From Catenulispora sp. (GTDB lineage: Bacteria > Actinomycetota > Actinomycetes > Streptomycetales > Catenulisporaceae), in contig JABFXP010000495.1 in the NCBI GenBank assembly GCA_013361685.1, positions 1 through 36,067 of the forward strand: 36,067 bases of DNA. Direction: 5' to 3'. Position 1 is the stretch's first letter; every line of letters begins with the position of its first letter. The position numbers and the translations under genes are program-made. Shown here one piece after another: positions 6,725-14,729 of the stretch. The notes beneath the pieces were generated by a model, which was given only the letters and a program-made list of their open reading frames with translations, ran no database searches and had not been told where the DNA came from.

Positions 6725-7771
6725 GTGGATGGCAGCACGGGAGGCACTGCGGCGGCTGGTGCCCTGCGAGGCACGATCGCGCCCAACCTTGTCCGGTTGC
6801 TGGTGCGAGCAGGAGTGAAAGGCGGTCTCGAGCGCTCGCGTCTGGCCCGCATACCCGGACTCACCGTCCTTGACGAGAACGGGATCCGCCTCCCCACCGG
6901 CACCGCGGTCGAAGTCTGGGAGCTGATTCCCGGCAGGGTCCAGGACGCGGGCGAGATCGACCAGATCACGAAGCTGTGGCGGCCCGGCGCGCTGGGGGTC
7001 TGGGATTACTTCTTCCCCGTCGCCGACACGCTCGATGCGGCGTTCCGCATGGCCGGCCGCCATTTCACGGCCCTGGCAGACCCCGCCGATCAGCTCTGTA
7101 TCACGCGCCGCGAGGCCGGTCTGACCATCAGCTACCAGGGCCCCTACGCCGACCATGAGCAGTACCCGCGGATCGGCCGGTTCGTTCCGCACTTGCTGCT
7201 GACGATGGCGAGTTTCGCGGCCGGGCGCAGGCTCGCACCGCTACGCGTCGGGCTGCCCGACGCCGGATCGGTCACCTCGAAGCGTGCTGCCGAGCTCTAC
7301 AACACCGAGCGGATCGATGCGGGCGTCGACCACCCGTCGATCACGTTCTCCGAGGCGGACGCCGACGCGCCGCTCCCCCGCGCGGACACGGCACTCGCCG
7401 CGATCCTCGCGGACCACGCAAGGCTGTCCGCCGCGACGGCCCGGCCGGTACTGGGCTGGCTCGATCGGTTCCACCGCATCCTGGACTCCGGGCTCGCCGA
7501 CGGGCCGCCGAGCCTGGACCAGGTCGCTCATCGCTTGGCGATGAGCCCACGAACTCTCCAACGCCGCCTTCGCGACGAGGGCACGAGTTGGCGTGAGGAA
7601 CTGGAGAAGCTACGCCAGCGCCGGGTGGAGCGCCTGCTCCGGGACACCGAACTCAGCATGGACGCCATAGCCGCACGCGTGGGATTCACCGACTCCCGGT
7701 CCCTGCGTCGGGCCGTCCACCGCTGGTACGGCCACGGTCCGGCCCGCGTCCGCGCCACCGGCCCGGCATAG
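6725..7771 (+). CDS. AraC-family transcriptional regulator (Arabinose_bd type)
   Basis: About 348 residues. The N-terminal two thirds match the ligand-sensing layout of AraC proteins of the OruR/ArgR-like group (APNLVRLLVRAGVKGGL early, then DFxxP-like VWDYFFPVADTLDAAFRMAGRHFTALAD). The C-terminus has the double helix-turn-helix: SLDQVAHRLAMSPRTLQRRLRDEG, then MDAIAARVGFTDSRSLRRAVHRWYGHGPARVR. An ATG at 6674 is in frame, but codons 6674-6724 have poor G/C at third positions; the GTG at 6725 follows GAGG at 6712-6715 with 9 bases between. I prefer 6725. The frame continues upstream without a stop, which is only the antisense of the deacetylase gene. It probably regulates that divergent gene; the effector is unknown. 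Confidence 0.8.
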   Translation: MDGSTGGTAAAGALRGTIAPNLVRLLVRAGVKGGLERSRLARIPGLTVLDENGIRLPTGTAVEVWELIPGRVQDAGEIDQITKLWRPGALGVWDYFFPVADTLDAAFRMAGRHFTALADPADQLCITRREAGLTISYQGPYADHEQYPRIGRFVPHLLLTMASFAAGRRLAPLRVGLPDAGSVTSKRAAELYNTERIDAGVDHPSITFSEADADAPLPRADTALAAILADHARLSAATARPVLGWLDRFHRILDSGLADGPPSLDQVAHRLAMSPRTLQRRLRDEGTSWREELEKLRQRRVERLLRDTELSMDAIAARVGFTDSRSLRRAVHRWYGHGPARVRATGPA

Positions 7772-7839
7772 CCGTCAGGCCGATCCGGCGAGCGAGGATA
7801 GCCCGATGCTCGACCGTCGCCGGCCGAAACCCGCGCGGA

Positions 7840-7989
7840 TCAAGCGACGGGCAGGGAAGTCCACTGCACTTGATCGTCGAACACTGCGTCGCACTCAGCG
7901 TCGAACGCGGAGTCGAACGCGGCGGTGCGCTTAACATCACCGTCCCAGATCAGGCGGGTGAAGCAGTGCCCTGCGGCTTCCGTGCTCAC
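7840..7989 (-). CDS. Possible 49-residue small protein overlapping the response-regulator 3' end
   Basis: A GTG at 7989 opens a 49-residue frame on the minus strand, offset from the response regulator that ends at 7937, so the two overlap by 53 bp. The peptide reads VSTEAAGHCFTRLIWDGDVK and then a Phe-Asp repeat segment (AFDSAFDAECDAVFDD) before ending in QVQWTSLPVA. Third-position G/C is about 76 %, higher than in the overlapping tail of the regulator frame. There is no strong ribosome binding site, and re-initiation after the regulator is possible but unproven. No family is recognised. It may be a real small protein, a remnant, or chance. Confidence 0.25.
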   Translation of the reverse strand: MSTEAAGHCFTRLIWDGDVKRTAAFDSAFDAECDAVFDDQVQWTSLPVA

Positions 7990-8680
7990 GCCATTCCGGC
8001 GTCACCAGCCCGGCCTCATAAGCGGTAATCACCAGGTGCACCCGGTCGCGGGCGCCCGACTTGAGAAGCAGCCGTGTCACATAACCCTTGACGGTGCCGG
8101 TGCTCAGTACCAACGCTTTGGCGATCTCAGCGTTCGACAGCCCCTTGCCGATCAGCGTCAGGACCTCGAGCTCGCGGTCCGTCAGCCCGGTCAGCCGAGA
8201 GCTGGCGGCCGCCGTGGGCACCGGACCCCGCCCCGCCGCGAATCGCTCGATCAGCCGTCGCGTGACGCTTGGCGCTATCAGCGCGTTCCCGGCGGCCACG
8301 GTTCGGATCGCGGACAGGATCTCCTCCAACGCCATGTCCTTGACCAGGAAGCCGGACGCGCCGGCGCGCAGGGCCGCGTAGACGTTGTCATCGTCGTCGA
8401 ACGTCGTCAAGACGACCACGCGTGTCACAGCGTCCTGATCCAGGCTCGCGTCCCGGGCACCGGTGATGTGGGCAGTGGCCTCGATGCCGTCCATCCCGGG
8501 CATCCGGATGTCCATCACCACGACATCGGGGGCCTGCTGTTCACTGACCCGCACTGCTTCGGCCCCGGTGCCGGCCTCGCCGACGACCACGAGGTCGTCC
8601 GTGTCGGCGATCACCATGCGCAGGCTCGTGCGCGCCAGCGGTTGGTCGTCGGCCAGGACCACCCGGACCGGTGCCGCCAT
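7937..8680 (-). CDS. NarL/LuxR-family response regulator of a two-component system
   Basis: A 247-residue regulator. The receiver domain (about residues 5-125) has VVLADDQPLARTSLRM, the phospho-acceptor Asp in VVVMDIRMPGMDGIEA (Asp near residue 58), the Thr in VVVLTTFDDDD and the Lys in SGFLVKDM. The C-terminal GerE-type helix-turn-helix (about 175-230) reads LTDRELEVLTLIGKGLSNAEIAKALVLSTGTVKGYVTRLLLK. Its ATG overlaps the kinase stop by one base (TGATG on the minus strand), so the pair is translationally coupled, kinase first. The partner kinase diverges from an ABC exporter operon, the usual target for this arrangement. The last residues past YEAGLVTP are unusually Arg/His/Pro-rich and have weak codon bias. 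Confidence 0.92.
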   Translation of the reverse strand: MAAPVRVVLADDQPLARTSLRMVIADTDDLVVVGEAGTGAEAVRVSEQQAPDVVVMDIRMPGMDGIEATAHITGARDASLDQDAVTRVVVLTTFDDDDNVYAALRAGASGFLVKDMALEEILSAIRTVAAGNALIAPSVTRRLIERFAAGRGPVPTAAASSRLTGLTDRELEVLTLIGKGLSNAEIAKALVLSTGTVKGYVTRLLLKSGARDRVHLVITAYEAGLVTPEWREHGSRRALLHPPDLGR

Positions 8681-9903
8681 CAGGCCCCCGCCGGGACCGG
8701 CAGCCGCGCCGCCACCCGGAACCCGCCTTCGGGGCGGGGCCCGGCGGTGAACTCGCCGTGCAGCAGGCCGACCCGCTCGCGCATCCCCACCAAGCCGTAA
8801 CCGGCGACCGGTGACCCGGCGATGCCGCGGCCATCGTCGACCACCTCGATCGCCACCTCCTGCGCGCCGTAGTCGACCGACACCCGGCACGCCGGGACCC
8901 TGGCGTGCCGGACGACGTTGGTGACCGCCTCCTGGATGATGCGGAAGGCCGACAGGTCGATCTCCGGCGGCAGCCGCCGTGGCCGGCCGGCCCACCGGAC
9001 GTCGACCTCGACGCCGGCCTCGGCGGTCGCCGCCGCCAGCCGCTCCACATCCGCGAGTCCCGCCGCCGGGCCCGGCCGCGCCGGGTCCGGATCGGCCTCG
9101 CGCAGCGCCGTGAGCATCCGCCGCAGCCCGGCCAGGGTCTCCCGGCTCGTCAGTTCTATGGCCGTCAGCGCTTTGCGCGCCTCCAGCGGTTGCGTCTGAA
9201 TGCACCGGCTCGCCGCACCGGCCTGTAAGGCGACCAGGCCGGTGCTGTGCGCGACCATGTCATGCAACTCGCGGGCGATCCGCAGCCGTTCGGATGTCAC
9301 GGCCTGGGCGGTCGCCTGCGCGCGCAGAGCCTCGGCATGGGCGTCCCGCTCGCGGATGGAGCCGCCGATCGTCCAGGCGACCACGGCGCTCAGCGCCACG
9401 GCGAGTTCAGCGTACTGATCCACGGGGAACCCGTTCCACATCGTCGCGGCCGTGTCGGCGAGGACGACGCTGAGCGCCAAGAGCAGTGCGGTACCTGAGG
9501 AGCGCCGCGGCCGGCTGGCCGCGATGGAACCGATGACCAGGCACGGTGCCGCGAACTGGACTGCGGAGAGCTCGCTCAGTGCCATGGAGCTCAGGACCGA
9601 GCCGCCCAGCAGCACTGCCAACGCGGCCAGGGGCCGAGTGCGGGTCAAGGCACTGCCGACCGCCAGTACGGCCACAGCTGCGAACAACATCAGCGTGTTC
9701 GGATAACTCAGCAGAAACCAGCCGTCGGGCCGGTGGCGGGCCGCCCAGTCCGCCGGGGGCAGCCAAGGAGCCAGAGCCACCCGGTGCGGACGCAGGACGT
9801 GATCGAGGCACGAGTACGACAGGGATGCGGCGGCGACGACGGCCACCCACGCGTTCAGCGGGACGCGCCGGGCCGTCACGGAGGAACGCAGCGTCAGCGG
9901 CAT
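8680..9903 (-). CDS. Sensor histidine kinase (HisKA_3 type)
   Basis: A 407-residue kinase. The N-terminal half has several hydrophobic segments (about residues 17-37, 68-88, 92-112, 117-130, 137-155 and 168-182), giving a mainly membrane-embedded sensor with no large extracytoplasmic domain. HisKA_3 follows: SERLRIARELHDMVAHSTGLV, with the phospho-accepting His at about residue 214. The HATPase_c domain has FRIIQEAVTNVVRHA (N box), DDGRGIAG (G1) and YGLVGMRERVGLLHGEF (G2 region). It senses an unknown membrane or small-molecule cue and phosphorylates the response regulator it overlaps. The start ATG at 9903 lies 129 bp from the divergent ABC ATPase gene. This resembles DesK/LiaS-type kinases that control adjacent ABC transporters. 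Confidence 0.92.
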   Translation of the reverse strand: MPLTLRSSVTARRVPLNAWVAVVAAASLSYSCLDHVLRPHRVALAPWLPPADWAARHRPDGWFLLSYPNTLMLFAAVAVLAVGSALTRTRPLAALAVLLGGSVLSSMALSELSAVQFAAPCLVIGSIAASRPRRSSGTALLLALSVVLADTAATMWNGFPVDQYAELAVALSAVVAWTIGGSIRERDAHAEALRAQATAQAVTSERLRIARELHDMVAHSTGLVALQAGAASRCIQTQPLEARKALTAIELTSRETLAGLRRMLTALREADPDPARPGPAAGLADVERLAAATAEAGVEVDVRWAGRPRRLPPEIDLSAFRIIQEAVTNVVRHARVPACRVSVDYGAQEVAIEVVDDGRGIAGSPVAGYGLVGMRERVGLLHGEFTAGPRPEGGFRVAARLPVPAGA

Positions 9904-10032
9904 GCAGCGAGCCTAGCCGCGTGATCAGCACCGTCACAGAGCCCGTGGTCATACGACCCGGGTCTACCGCTGATCAGGAAGTCCGGACTCCCGGCGGATG
10001 TCGCCGACGGTCCCGGCCGACAGCGTGAGACC
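9904..10032. promoter_or_regulatory. Divergent control region between the kinase and ABC transporter genes
   Basis: This 129-bp region holds a near-palindrome GGTCATACGACC at 9947-9958. It is framed by an outer inverted repeat, TGATCAGC at 9922-9929 and GCTGATCA at 9969-9976, nearly centred on the same point. A NarL-type regulator would typically bind such a dyad. GGTCGTACGACC recurs at 11856-11867 after the exporter operon with 11 of 12 bases identical. Clear -35/-10 hexamers are hard to name; TATGAC on the minus strand within the dyad is a possible -10 for the kinase gene. Confidence 0.45.
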
Positions 10033-10944
10033 GTGATCGAAGCCAGAGAACTCACCAAGCGCTACGGCGCCACCACGGCAGTCAACAGTCTGTCATTCAC
10101 CGTCAAGCCCGGGCGGGTCACCGGTTTCCTGGGCCCCAACGGTGCGGGCAAGACCACGACGCTGCGCATGATCCTCGGCCTGAACACCCCCACCAGCGGA
10201 ACGGTGACCGTCGACGGTGTGCCGTTCCGGACCCGTCCGCGGGGACTCCGCCATGTGGGAGCGCTTCTGGACGCCGCCGACGTCCACCCAGGACGCACCG
10301 CCCGCGCACATCTGTCCGCGTTGGCCTATACGAACCGCATCGCTCAGAGCCGCGTCGCCGAAGTCCTCGAAGAGGTCGGCTTGTCGGGCGTCGCACGGCG
10401 CCGCGTCGGCGGGTTCTCGCTCGGGATGAAGCAGCGCCTGGGCATCGCCACGGCGCTGTTGGGTGATCCGCCGGTGCTGCTGTTCGACGAGCCGCTGAAC
10501 GGCCTGGATCCCGAAGGCGTGCTCTGGGTGCGCGGGCTGTTCCGCCGGCTGGCCGACGAGGGACGCACGGTCCTGGTGTCCAGCCACATGATGAGCGAGA
10601 TGGAGCACACCGCCGACGACCTGGTCGTGATCGGCCGGGGCGAGTTGATCGCGGCGGAGCCGTTGGGCGCGTTCGCGGCGCGGGGCTCCGGGCTCCGAGT
10701 CGTGGTCCGGTGCCCCGACCTCAGAGGCCTGATGGCGATGCTGGCCGCCGAAGGCGCGTCGGCGACCCCGGGGGACGACGGCGCCTGCACGGTCACCGGG
10801 CTGAGCGCGGTACGCGTCGGCGAGTTGGCGTTCGAGCACCGTTTCCTGCTGCACGAGCTGACGCCGCAAGCCTCCTCGCTGGAGGCGGCCTTCATGGAAC
10901 TGACCGCGGACAGCGTCGAGTACGTCACGAGGGAGTCGAAATGA
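10033..10944 (+). CDS. ABC transporter ATP-binding protein (drug/lipid exporter type)
   Basis: A 303-residue ATPase. Walker A is GPNGAGKTTT (about residues 34-43), the Q-loop region is near residue 80 in an atypical form, the signature is GGFSLGMKQRLG (about 126-137), Walker B is VLLFDEPLNGLDPEG (about 149-163) and the H-loop is VSSHMMSEME (about 182-191). The C-terminal 90 residues follow the pattern of DrrA/CcmA-like exporters, ending in EAAFMELTADSVEYV. It powers the membrane partner encoded next, with which it overlaps by 4 bp (ATGA). The GTG start has no strong ribosome binding site, so translation may be leaderless or weakly initiated. The divergent two-component system is the likely regulator. 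Confidence 0.93.
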   Translation: MIEARELTKRYGATTAVNSLSFTVKPGRVTGFLGPNGAGKTTTLRMILGLNTPTSGTVTVDGVPFRTRPRGLRHVGALLDAADVHPGRTARAHLSALAYTNRIAQSRVAEVLEEVGLSGVARRRVGGFSLGMKQRLGIATALLGDPPVLLFDEPLNGLDPEGVLWVRGLFRRLADEGRTVLVSSHMMSEMEHTADDLVVIGRGELIAAEPLGAFAARGSGLRVVVRCPDLRGLMAMLAAEGASATPGDDGACTVTGLSAVRVGELAFEHRFLLHELTPQASSLEAAFMELTADSVEYVTRESK

Positions 10945-11834
10945 GCAGCCTGACGACCGGGAAGCAGCCGGTGGCGCCGGCCCCGCGCACCGCCGCCGAG
11001 CCGGCCGCCCGGTTCCGGGACCTGCTGACCGCCGAGTGGGTCAAGCTGTGGACGCTGCGCTCGACCTACTGGGTGCTGGGGCTGGGCATCGTGGCGATGA
11101 TCGGGATCGCCGCCAACGATGCGCGCAACGACATGGTCGCCCTGTCCCATCCGAATCCGATCCCGGCCGGGCTTCCGAAAGCGCTGCTTCAGAAGAAGAG
11201 CGGTCCTTATGACGCGCTCGGACCTGCGTTCGTGCTTCCGGCCTACCAGATCTTCGCCATCATCACCGGCAGCGTCGGCGCCATCGCGGTCTTCAGCGAG
11301 TACAGCACCGGCCTGGTCCGCACCACGTTCTCGGCGGTCCCGGACCGCCGGGCGACGACGGCGGCGAAGGTGACCGTGATGACCGCGGCCATGCTCGCCG
11401 TGGGCGCGGTCACCTCGACGGCGTCGTTCTATATCGTCCAGGCGATCGTGCACAGCCATCACGTCGACATCCCGATCACCGCGCCCGGCGCCGAACGGGC
11501 CGTCTGCGCCTCCACGCTGTTCGCGCCGGTGTGCGCGCTGTCCGGCATGGCGATCGCCGCACTGCTGCGGCATTCGGCTGCCAGTGTTCTTACTTCGATG
11601 GCGGTGCTTCTGGTGCTGCCGGAGTTCTTCACCGGCGACCGCTACGAGTGGGTCAAGTCCACCGGCAACGCCATGCCGTGGGTCGCTTGGACCCGGCTGG
11701 TGGACAACCCCGCCGCCCCGCATGACTGGGGCAAGTGGCCCGAGACGATCCAGGAGTCGTGGACCGTGTACGGGCTCTGGTTCCTCGTCTCGGCGATCAC
11801 CGCCGTGGTCGTCGTGCACCGGCGGGACGTCTGA
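10941..11834 (+). CDS. ABC-2 type transporter permease
   Basis: A 297-residue membrane protein. After a polar N-terminus (about 30 residues) comes FRDLLTAEWVKLWTLRSTYWVLGLGIVAMIGIAA, the typical start of actinobacterial ABC-2 permeases. Further hydrophobic segments lie near residues 96-120, 139-163, 185-210, 215-230 and 268-290, giving six membrane helices. It starts at an ATG overlapping the ATPase stop, so the two are translated together and form one exporter, probably for a lipid, peptide or antibiotic. No substrate-binding protein is present, consistent with export. The operon ends about 36 bp before a strong hairpin. Confidence 0.9.
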   Translation: MSSLTTGKQPVAPAPRTAAEPAARFRDLLTAEWVKLWTLRSTYWVLGLGIVAMIGIAANDARNDMVALSHPNPIPAGLPKALLQKKSGPYDALGPAFVLPAYQIFAIITGSVGAIAVFSEYSTGLVRTTFSAVPDRRATTAAKVTVMTAAMLAVGAVTSTASFYIVQAIVHSHHVDIPITAPGAERAVCASTLFAPVCALSGMAIAALLRHSAASVLTSMAVLLVLPEFFTGDRYEWVKSTGNAMPWVAWTRLVDNPAAPHDWGKWPETIQESWTVYGLWFLVSAITAVVVVHRRDV

Positions 11835-11854
11835 TCCGGTCACCATCCGCTTCG

Positions 11855-11868
11855 CGGTCGTACGACCG
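11855..11868. promoter_or_regulatory. Perfect 14-bp palindrome CGGTCGTACGACCG
   Basis: A perfect dyad lies 20 bp after the permease stop and just before the terminator hairpin. Its core GGTCGTACGACC differs by one base from the dyad at 9947-9958 in the kinase/ABC promoter region. It may be a second binding site of the response regulator, or simply part of the terminator region. There is no promoter-like sequence beside it, so its role is uncertain. Confidence 0.4.
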
Positions 11869-11870
11869 AC

Positions 11871-11910
11871 GCGGACCCCGGCCCGGCTGGTGAGCCGGGC
11901 CGGGGTCCGC
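11871..11910. terminator. Strong hairpin between convergent genes
   Basis: A perfect 18-bp stem, with arms at 11871-11888 (GCGGACCCCGGCCCGGCT) and 11893-11910, closes a GGTG loop. It sits between the stops of the ABC permease and the convergent acylase gene. There is no U-tract, which is common for high-GC actinobacterial terminators; it can act in both directions. Confidence 0.8.
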
Positions 11911-11941
11911 TGCCGTCTCTGCGGCTCAGCGTCTCACTGCC

Positions 11942-14323
11942 TCAGCGTCGCAGATAGCTGATCTGAAGTTCGGGCGAAGCGTTGATCTCGGCTTCGGTGA
12001 AGCGGTCGGTGACCCACTGCTTGTCCGAGAACAGTACGGTCTGGTCCGCATAGTGCGGTGAGGCCGGGTTCACCGACTCCGAGTACGTGAGAACCGTCCG
12101 TGCTCTCGGCCCCTGGGGCGTCATCTCAACGGCCATCACGAAGCTGCTGCCGTCGGCGTTGTTCGCCGGCGAGGCATCGACTCCGCCGTTCTGTCCGGAG
12201 GCCGGCAGCGCGGTGACCACGTTGAAGCAGCCCTCGCCGCTGGAGCAGCCGGGCAGCGGGATTCCGTCCCACTTGCGGACGTCGCCGGGCGCGGAGTCGA
12301 ACGAGCCGCCCTGCTTGGACATCGTTTCCACAGCGTCGGCGAAGGCCTTCTGCACTCTCGGATCGTCGCCGTTGAGCCCGCTCGGCGTGGTGAGCAGCTG
12401 GTTCGGGTCCGGCGCCACGCGCCACCACGTATGCGGGACCTGTCGTTGCAAAAGCGACCAGAGCCGAGACCAGAGGATCTCGCCATGGCTGTCCGAGTTC
12501 GCGCGGCCGTCCCACCTCCCGAGCGCCGCACAGGCGGCAGTCGTATCCACGCTCTGGCCGTCGGTCGCGGTCAGCGTCGGATGCGCCTGGCACATCGCCA
12601 GCACATCCGACAGGCCGAGCTGCGCGCTGCGGTCCTGATCACCGGTGAACAGTTCCTGGAGCGTGGCCAAGGTGAAGCCCGCGGGTCCCAGGCCGTCTGT
12701 TCCGGCGATCCGACCGGTGACCATGGTCAGGCCGAGTTGCGGGCGGAGGGCCAGTCCGAGCGGGCCGACCTGGTCGGGGCCGAACATCCCCGGGTAGCCG
12801 GTCAGCAGGGCCGCGGCGTTGGTCGCGTACATCGGATTGTTCGAGTTCACCACGTAGTCGTCCCGCGTCAGCGTGGGGTAGGAAGCCGGTCCGAACAGGC
12901 CGGGCTCGACCGCCCCGGGTTCCGAGCCCGGCGCGCAGGCGGTCGTCGACCCGTCGAGGAGCGGTCCCTGGACGTGGGAGATCGCGGCGAGATCGCACTT
13001 GTCGATCTGGGCATCCGTGATACGCGGTACGACAGCGGCGTCGGCCATGTAGGCCGTGCCCGCGCGGTCGGTGGCGATCGTGTACGACCAGGGGATGCCC
13101 TGGTATGTCTGCTGGGCCGCGCGGAGCTGGCCGACGTCCTGCGCGCGGTCCATGGCCAGCCACTCGCTCACCGAGCGCAGGTCGTCGGCCCTGGCGTCGA
13201 GCACGGTGGTCGCGGTCGCGGTGGTCCAGCCGTCGGCGAGCATCGGTCCGTAGCGTGAGGTGTACAGGGTTCTGACAACGGTGGTCGGATTGCCGTCTTC
13301 GCCCAGGACGGTGACCGGGACATCGGTACGCCGCATCTTCTCCGGCTTGCCGTCGACGAGGTAGCTCGTCGGATCGCCGGGCACGAGCTGGAGCTGATAC
13401 AGCATCATGTGGGTGGCGTCGTCGGTGGTGCCGGTGAAGGCGACGCCGGCGGTGTGGCCGATCTCGACCACCGGCGTGCCGTACAACGACCCGCCGGTGA
13501 CGTCCAGGACGCCGGGGATGGTCAACTGCACCTGGTAGAAGCGGGCGTCGCCGGTCCAGGGCAGGTGTGGGTTGATCAGAAGCATCCCGTCGTGGTTCGC
13601 GGTAGCGGCCCGGCCGATGGCCCAGCCGTTGCTGCCGGTATCGCCGGACCGGGGCGCCGCCGGCGGCGCGGGGGTCGAGCCCGCCGACGCGGGCGCCGCT
13701 CCGGGCGCCGGCGGAGCCGCCTCGGCGACCTGCGCCCGCATCGCCGACACCCCGTTGACCTGGTCGATGTCGAGCATGTTGGTCCACACGTCCGCCGCCG
13801 TGATGGCGCCGACCCACGCCTTGCCACGGCAGGTCGGATCCGGCAGATGCGCGACGCCGACATCCTTCAGGTATTGGTTGAATCCGGCGACGTAGCCGTC
13901 CACTATCTGCCGCGCCTGCGGAGTCGGCCCCACCGGCGCCGGCTCGCCGAGGACCTTTTCGACCGTGTCCGAACGGCGCAGCGCCTGGAAGTAGGTGTCG
14001 CTGTCCAGGTTGCTGACGCTGCCGGCCAGCGAGCCGTTGTTCATCGCGGACGCGCCGAAGTACTGCGACCTCTGTCCGCGAAGCGTCAGCACCCGGTCGG
14101 CCATTTCGCACGCGTTGTCCTGGGCGAAGGCATACCCGTACCCGTAGCCGAGATCGGAATAGTTATGAGCGACGATGTGCGGAATGCCGTATTCAGTACG
14201 GCGGATCTCGATCGAGGATCCGGCCGCCTGCTTGACGCCCACGGCCGAGGCCGAGGGCAGCGCGAATACCACCGCGGCGGCGCACAGCGCCCAGGCCAAG
14301 GCGGTTCTCTTCTTCGGTTTCAC
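11942..14323 (-). CDS. Secreted penicillin acylase-family Ntn hydrolase
   Basis: About 793 residues. A signal peptide (KPKKRTALAWALCAAAVVFALPSASA) leads the protein. The alpha-subunit region shows RRTEYGIPHIVAHNYSDLGYGYGYAFAQDNACEMADRVL. A Ser/Pro/Ala spacer (about residues 205-230) precedes GSNGWAIG, where the Ser (about residue 231) is the N-terminal nucleophile exposed by autocleavage. The beta subunit follows with NPHLPW and an HTAGVAFTGTTDD segment. Family members hydrolyse acyl amides: beta-lactams, acyl-homoserine lactones or lipopeptides such as aculeacin. This one is nearest in style to the aculeacin/AHL acylase branch, but the substrate is not readable. I chose the GTG at 14323; an ATG at 14359 is also in frame but its codons have poor G/C bias. 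The frame continues further upstream only by chance. Confidence 0.88.
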   Translation of the reverse strand: MKPKKRTALAWALCAAAVVFALPSASAVGVKQAAGSSIEIRRTEYGIPHIVAHNYSDLGYGYGYAFAQDNACEMADRVLTLRGQRSQYFGASAMNNGSLAGSVSNLDSDTYFQALRRSDTVEKVLGEPAPVGPTPQARQIVDGYVAGFNQYLKDVGVAHLPDPTCRGKAWVGAITAADVWTNMLDIDQVNGVSAMRAQVAEAAPPAPGAAPASAGSTPAPPAAPRSGDTGSNGWAIGRAATANHDGMLLINPHLPWTGDARFYQVQLTIPGVLDVTGGSLYGTPVVEIGHTAGVAFTGTTDDATHMMLYQLQLVPGDPTSYLVDGKPEKMRRTDVPVTVLGEDGNPTTVVRTLYTSRYGPMLADGWTTATATTVLDARADDLRSVSEWLAMDRAQDVGQLRAAQQTYQGIPWSYTIATDRAGTAYMADAAVVPRITDAQIDKCDLAAISHVQGPLLDGSTTACAPGSEPGAVEPGLFGPASYPTLTRDDYVVNSNNPMYATNAAALLTGYPGMFGPDQVGPLGLALRPQLGLTMVTGRIAGTDGLGPAGFTLATLQELFTGDQDRSAQLGLSDVLAMCQAHPTLTATDGQSVDTTAACAALGRWDGRANSDSHGEILWSRLWSLLQRQVPHTWWRVAPDPNQLLTTPSGLNGDDPRVQKAFADAVETMSKQGGSFDSAPGDVRKWDGIPLPGCSSGEGCFNVVTALPASGQNGGVDASPANNADGSSFVMAVEMTPQGPRARTVLTYSESVNPASPHYADQTVLFSDKQWVTDRFTEAEINASPELQISYLRR

Positions 14324-14550
14324 CCCAGCGACGATCGCAGGATGAAAAACGCCTGACATCGGCCGCCGGGCCGGAATTAGGGGCTTGCGATACGACCATG
14401 GGCATATGGCCCCGGGGTGGTCGCCACTGCACACCCGAGCGGAGTCTGTCGCGGCGGAGCGATCACCGCGGCTCGCTGAGATGTCCGGCAACGTCGCGGC
14501 CCGTGACTCGAGGCTTGGCTGATGCATGCCCTCACAGCGCCTTTGGAAAA

Positions 14551-14564
14551 CGTTATCGACAACG
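14551..14564. promoter_or_regulatory. LacI-type operator upstream of the sugar-binding protein gene
   Basis: CGTTATCGACAACG is a 14-bp dyad with the central CG typical of LacI-family operators (6 of 7 arm pairs match; only A14555/C14560 fails). It lies directly upstream of a TTGACA box at 14566-14571, so a bound repressor would interfere with polymerase. No lacI-type gene is present in the window, so the regulator is encoded elsewhere. Confidence 0.55.
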
Positions 14565-14565
14565 A

Positions 14566-14595
14566 TTGACACGGACGGAAACCTGGGCGCAAACT
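14566..14595 (+). promoter_or_regulatory. Probable sigma-70 type promoter of the sugar-binding protein gene
   Basis: TTGACA at 14566-14571 is a perfect -35 hexamer. A -10-like CAAACT lies at 14590-14595 with an 18-bp spacer. The transcript would start near 14602, leaving a leader of about 130 nt. The -10 is a weak match, so the promoter probably depends on its good -35 and is regulated through the adjacent dyad. Confidence 0.45.
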
Positions 14596-14729
14596 TCTCG
14601 CCAACCCTCTGTGGCGCCTGCGTCCTCACGGTCGGGCGTCCTCAGCATCCTCAACACCCCCCAAGCCCCTGGTCGCCCGTTCCTCCGGGACGCAGGTGCG
14701 ACCACGACGATGGACAGGGAGTTCCACAA

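Larger units (their letters stand above)
14324..14729. other. Divergent intergenic region of the acylase and sugar-binding protein genes
   Basis: About 400 bp with no supported gene; the open frames here have weak codon bias. It holds the upstream regions of both flanking genes. The half next to the binding-protein gene carries a dyad (14551-14564) and a promoter (14566-14595), listed separately. The side nearer the acylase has no recognisable hexamers. The binding-protein leader is about 130 nt long and C-rich, with no clear internal hairpin. Confidence 0.5.

Noticed and set aside
7881-7930. Repeated GTCGAAC motif near the 3' end of the response regulator
   Set aside because: The three copies have irregular spacing (24 and 5 bases between them), and they encode the Phe-Asp part of the small frame; no regulatory pattern is evident.
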